Shown here: positions 5,909 to 8,274 of the stretch, piece after piece
Numbering within the stretch: the stretch's first letter is position 1
Layout of the letters: every line of letters starts with the position of its first letter
Assembly: GCA_903902945.1 (NCBI GenBank)
Contig: CAIUWU010000035.1
Span: 1 to 8,274, forward strand
DNA: 8,274 nt
Origin: an uncultured Pseudomonadota bacterium
Lineage (GTDB): Bacteria > Pseudomonadota > Gammaproteobacteria > Methylococcales > Methylomonadaceae
Direction of reading: 5' to 3'
The notes under the pieces: model-generated
Database searches by the model: none
The model's input: the letters and a program-made list of their open reading frames with translations, nothing else
What the model was told of the DNA's origin: nothing
Position numbers and translations under genes: made by a program

Positions 5909-5937
5909 ACAATAAAAGTATATCGGCTTCCTGTCAA
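5909..5937 (-). promoter_or_regulatory. Sigma70 promoter of the small membrane/Cys protein operon
   Basis: On the minus strand a perfect TTGACA (5937-5932) is followed after exactly 17 bp by TATTGT (5914-5909). The -10 box matches the consensus at four of six positions, including the key T-A and final T. Transcription would start near 5902, leaving a leader of about 25 bases before the ATG at 5877. It is the best-formed promoter in the window. Confidence 0.7.
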
Positions 5938-5939
5938 TT

Positions 5940-5956
5940 AATATCGTATCGATATT
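5940..5956. promoter_or_regulatory. 17-bp dyad symmetry, candidate operator
   Basis: AATATCG and CGATATT form a perfect 7-bp inverted repeat around TAT. Flanking CAATT (5935-5939) and AATTG (5959-5963) continue the symmetry with a two-base offset. The element is directly upstream of the minus-strand -35 box, centred about 46 bp before the inferred start site, in the gap between this operon and mutL. No T-run follows. The position suits a transcription-factor site, but the factor is unknown. Confidence 0.45.
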
Positions 5957-5992
5957 GAAATTGCTAGATACCAGCTTTAGCTCTCAACCAGA

Positions 5993-5998
5993 TAAAAT
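5993..5998 (+). promoter_or_regulatory. Possible -10 element for mutL
   Basis: TAAAAT (five of six matches to TATAAT) lies 27 bases before the mutL ATG. No good -35 hexamer is found at 16-18 bp, so the assignment is weak. The 147-bp gap 5878-6024 holds this, the divergent promoter and the dyad. Confidence 0.3.
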
Positions 5999-6024
5999 GC
6001 CGTCTTTTCATCACGGTCCAGATC

Positions 6025-7869
6025 ATGCGTATTCAAGCTCTGCCAACCCAACTTATTAATCAGATTGCCGCCGGTGAGGTGGTCGAGCGCCCCGCATCGG
6101 TGGTGAAAGAATTGGTTGAAAACTGTTTTGATGCCGGCGCCAGTCAGATCGTGATTGATATTGAACAAGGAGGCATCAGGCAAATCCGAATTCGCGACAA
6201 TGGCTGCGGCATTGTCAAAGAAGATCTGGGATTGGCTTTGTCGCGGCATGCCACCAGTAAAATTGCGTCGCTCGACGATCTGGAACATGTCACCAGCATG
6301 GGCTTTCGGGGGGAGGCTTTACCCAGCATCAGTTCGGTTGCCAGACTGACGCTGACTTCACGGGTAGCCGGCGCCGATTGTGCCTGGGAGGTCAGTGCCG
6401 ATGGCAGCGAACGTCAAGTCGAGCCGCAGCCGGCCTCGCATCCGCCGGGCACTAGCGTCGATGTCAGGGATTTGTTTTATAACACCCCCGCCCGCCGCAA
6501 ATTTCTGAAAGCGGAAAAAACCGAATTCTCCCATATCGAAAATCTGATTCAGAAGCTGGCGCTGGCGCGTTGTGATATTGGTTTTACCCTCAATCACAAT
6601 CAGCGGGAAATCCTCAATCTGAAACCGATAGAAACGGAAGCCGAGCAGTTGAAGCGGATTGCCGCGATTCTAGGTACATCATTTGCCGAGCATGCGCTAC
6701 GAATCGATTATGCGGCCTCGGGTCTGCAGTTACAGGGCTGGGTTGCCGAGCCGACGTTTTCCCGCAGTCAGCCCGATATGCAGTTTTTCTATGTCAATAA
6801 TCGCCTGATCAAAGACAAACTGGTGACTCATGCCGTGAAACAGGCGTATCAGGATGTGTTGTATCACGGCCGGCATCCGGTTTTCGTTTTGTATCTGGTA
6901 CTCGATCCGGCGCTGGTCGATGTCAATGCGCATCCGACCAAAATGGAAGTCAGGTTCAGGGAAGGGCGCATGGTGCATGATTTTCTGTTTCAAGCTTTGT
7001 ATCGTAGTCTGGCTGATCAGCGTCCGGGAGATAACGCCGAGCCTGTCAGGCAAACGCTCGAACTGGCAGCATCCCCGCAGCCAGATAAACAAACCGCTCT
7101 CCCGCTGGAGCCAGTTCAGGAAGTAACGCCACACACTACCAAGTCTCCGCTAAGCCGTGAGCGCCTGCCTGCAGGCTATTCTGGCTATACTCCGGTTTCG
7201 CCGGTAGTGATTGCCGAGCAGATCAAAGCCTATGCGCAGTTGCTACCCGAGAAAGCCACACCCCCTGTTGCCCGGCAGGATGCGATACCGCCGCTGGGGT
7301 TTGCGCTGGCCCATATCCATAATATTTACATTCTGGCCGAAACTGCCAATGGCATCATTCTGGTCGATGCCCATGCCGCGCATGAACGCGTGAGCTATGA
7401 AAGGCTGAAGCAACAGTATCAGTCGCATGGCATGGTATCCCAGCCTTTGCTGTTGCCGATCAAGTTACAGGTTACTCAGCCCGAGGCCGATCTGGTTGAA
7501 CAGGAACAGGATTTGTTATTAAGCCTCGGTTTTGAAATTAACCGTTCCGGTCCGCAAGCAATTGTGATCAGAGCAGTGCCGGCTTTGCTAAGCAAAACCG
7601 ATGTCGATCAACTGATTCGGGATTTACTGGCTGATTTATTGACACACGGCAGTAGTTCCCGAGCTCAAGAACAAATCAATGCGGTGCTGGCGACTATGGC
7701 TTGTCATGGTTCGGTTCGCGCCAGACGCCGCTTGAGTATTGAAGAAATGAATGCCTTGTTACGGGAGATGGAAACTACTGAACGGATAGGGCAATGTAAT
7801 CATGGTCGGCCGACCTGGGTGGCCCTGAGTCATCAGGATCTGGATCGTTTTTTTATGCGAGGTCAATAA
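6025..7869 (+). CDS. mutL: DNA mismatch repair protein MutL with endonuclease motifs
   Basis: Dimeric ATPase that links MutS mismatch recognition to strand incision and excision. The 614 residues match the usual length (E. coli 615). The GHKL ATPase domain shows KELVEN (28-33; catalytic E29, Mg-binding N33), DNGCGI (58-63), GFRGEALPSISS (93-104) and FYNTPARRKF (151-160). The transducer domain ends with VDVNAHPTKMEVRF (298-311). A low-complexity linker (about 331-420) leads to the C-terminal dimerisation domain. There, DAHAAHERVSYE (448-459) fits the DQHA(X)2E(X)4E metal-binding nuclease motif apart from A for Q. ACHGS (559-563) and CNHGRP (591-596) match the companion motifs. E. coli MutL lacks these, while PMS2, B. 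subtilis and P. aeruginosa MutL have them. The ATG at 6025 gives the canonical MRIQALP start; the ribosome binding site is weak. miaA follows without a gap. Confidence 0.98.
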   Translation: MRIQALPTQLINQIAAGEVVERPASVVKELVENCFDAGASQIVIDIEQGGIRQIRIRDNGCGIVKEDLGLALSRHATSKIASLDDLEHVTSMGFRGEALPSISSVARLTLTSRVAGADCAWEVSADGSERQVEPQPASHPPGTSVDVRDLFYNTPARRKFLKAEKTEFSHIENLIQKLALARCDIGFTLNHNQREILNLKPIETEAEQLKRIAAILGTSFAEHALRIDYAASGLQLQGWVAEPTFSRSQPDMQFFYVNNRLIKDKLVTHAVKQAYQDVLYHGRHPVFVLYLVLDPALVDVNAHPTKMEVRFREGRMVHDFLFQALYRSLADQRPGDNAEPVRQTLELAASPQPDKQTALPLEPVQEVTPHTTKSPLSRERLPAGYSGYTPVSPVVIAEQIKAYAQLLPEKATPPVARQDAIPPLGFALAHIHNIYILAETANGIILVDAHAAHERVSYERLKQQYQSHGMVSQPLLLPIKLQVTQPEADLVEQEQDLLLSLGFEINRSGPQAIVIRAVPALLSKTDVDQLIRDLLADLLTHGSSSRAQEQINAVLATMACHGSVRARRRLSIEEMNALLREMETTERIGQCNHGRPTWVALSHQDLDRFFMRGQ

Positions 7870-8274
7870 ATGACGGTTACTGAAAAGCCGCTGGCTATTT
7901 TGCTGATGGGGCCAACAGCCTCGGGGAAGACTGCGTTATCGCTGAGTCTGGCACGGGCGCTGAAAACCGAAATCATCAGTGTCGATTCTGCGCTGGTTTA
8001 TCGCGGCATGGACATCGGGACTGCCAAACCCGATCTGGCCGAGCGTAAGCTGATTCCGCATCATCTGATTGACTTGATTGATCCTGCCCAGGCATTTTCG
8101 ACCGGTCAGTTTCGTGATCAGGCTTATCCTGTGATGGCAGAAATCAGTGGTCAGGGCAAAATTCCGATTCTGGCCGGTGGCACCATGTTGTATTTCAGCG
8201 CTCTGACTCAGGGGCTGGCACAATTACCGCCGGCCAATCCTGAAATACGCCAACGTCTCGATCAGCAACTCGAA
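7870..8274 (+). CDS. miaA: tRNA dimethylallyltransferase MiaA, 3'-truncated by the window
   Basis: Enzyme that adds a dimethylallyl group to N6 of A37 in tRNAs reading codons that begin with U, the first step of ms2i6A formation. The visible 135 residues (usual length about 310) include the P-loop GPTASGKT (14-21), VDSALVYRGMDIGTAKP (38-54, with the catalytic-region D39), the HHLID segment (64-68), the FSTGQFR region (76-82) and GGTMLYF (103-109). The frame is open to the end of the window. The ATG follows the mutL TAA directly. A good GAGG ribosome binding site at 7859-7862, within the end of mutL, is 7 bases upstream, so the two genes are almost certainly co-transcribed. The mutL-miaA order is typical of Gammaproteobacteria, where hfq commonly comes next. 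Confidence 0.97.
   Translation, partial: MTVTEKPLAILLMGPTASGKTALSLSLARALKTEIISVDSALVYRGMDIGTAKPDLAERKLIPHHLIDLIDPAQAFSTGQFRDQAYPVMAEISGQGKIPILAGGTMLYFSALTQGLAQLPPANPEIRQRLDQQLE

Noticed and set aside
5878..5937. N-terminal extension of the small membrane protein to the ATG at 5937
   Set aside because: That ATG overlaps the TTGACA box, so it should precede the transcript start; the extension also adds an unlikely polar/Cys segment before the helix.
6730..7134. 134-codon minus-strand open frame inside mutL
   Set aside because: Antisense shadow of a strongly conserved gene; no promoter or ribosome binding site of note and no domain.
7804..7856. Palindrome GGTCGGCCGACC followed some 35 bases later by a T-run, terminator-like
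   Set aside because: The palindrome encodes the conserved HGRPTW residues of MutL and the T-run is too far away to make an intrinsic terminator.
7936..8223. 95-codon minus-strand open frame opposite miaA
   Set aside because: The opposite strand encodes the conserved MiaA P-loop and catalytic motifs without interruption.

Overview
The window is an ordinary-looking chromosomal segment from a gammaproteobacterium. Base composition is close to balanced by eye, and there are no mobile elements, RNA genes or CRISPR arrays. The mutL-miaA junction is the classical gammaproteobacterial arrangement. The MobA, HtpX and NudF homologues align well, from memory, with the enterobacterial proteins. A secreted PQQ-type sugar/sorbosone dehydrogenase and small Cys-containing secreted proteins of unknown function would suit a methylotroph-like member of the Gammaproteobacteria, possibly Methylococcales. 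That last step is inference and needs a database search.

Left part (1-1996): the 3' part of an AlkB-family 2-oxoglutarate/Fe(II) dioxygenase gene enters from the left. It converges on three minus-strand genes. In transcription order these are a DUF302 lipoprotein (1996-1538), a small Cys-containing lipoprotein (1496-1104) closed by a clear intrinsic terminator (1089-1056), and a 175-residue membrane protein (1031-504) built from three internal repeats.

Middle (2014-5331): mobA diverges from the DUF302 gene, with only 17 bp between start codons, and converges on htpX. htpX diverges from a two-gene unit on the plus strand: a secreted PQQ-dependent dehydrogenase-like protein, then nudF (ADP-ribose pyrophosphatase). 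These two overlap by GTGA. The nudF stop codon overlaps the stop codon of the next convergent gene.

Right part (5328-8274): a compact minus-strand operon carries a 61-residue single-pass membrane protein and a 119-residue secreted six-cysteine protein. It is driven by a good sigma70 promoter. A 17-bp dyad symmetry lies between this promoter and mutL. MutL keeps the metal-binding endonuclease motifs that E. coli MutL lacks. miaA starts directly after the mutL stop and runs off the window.

Most genes here are recognisable housekeeping functions: alkylation repair, Mo cofactor, membrane proteolysis, nucleotide sanitation, mismatch repair and tRNA modification. The uncharacterised content is the triple-repeat membrane protein, the Cys lipoprotein and the small membrane/secreted Cys-protein pair. 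I see no convincing large undescribed system.
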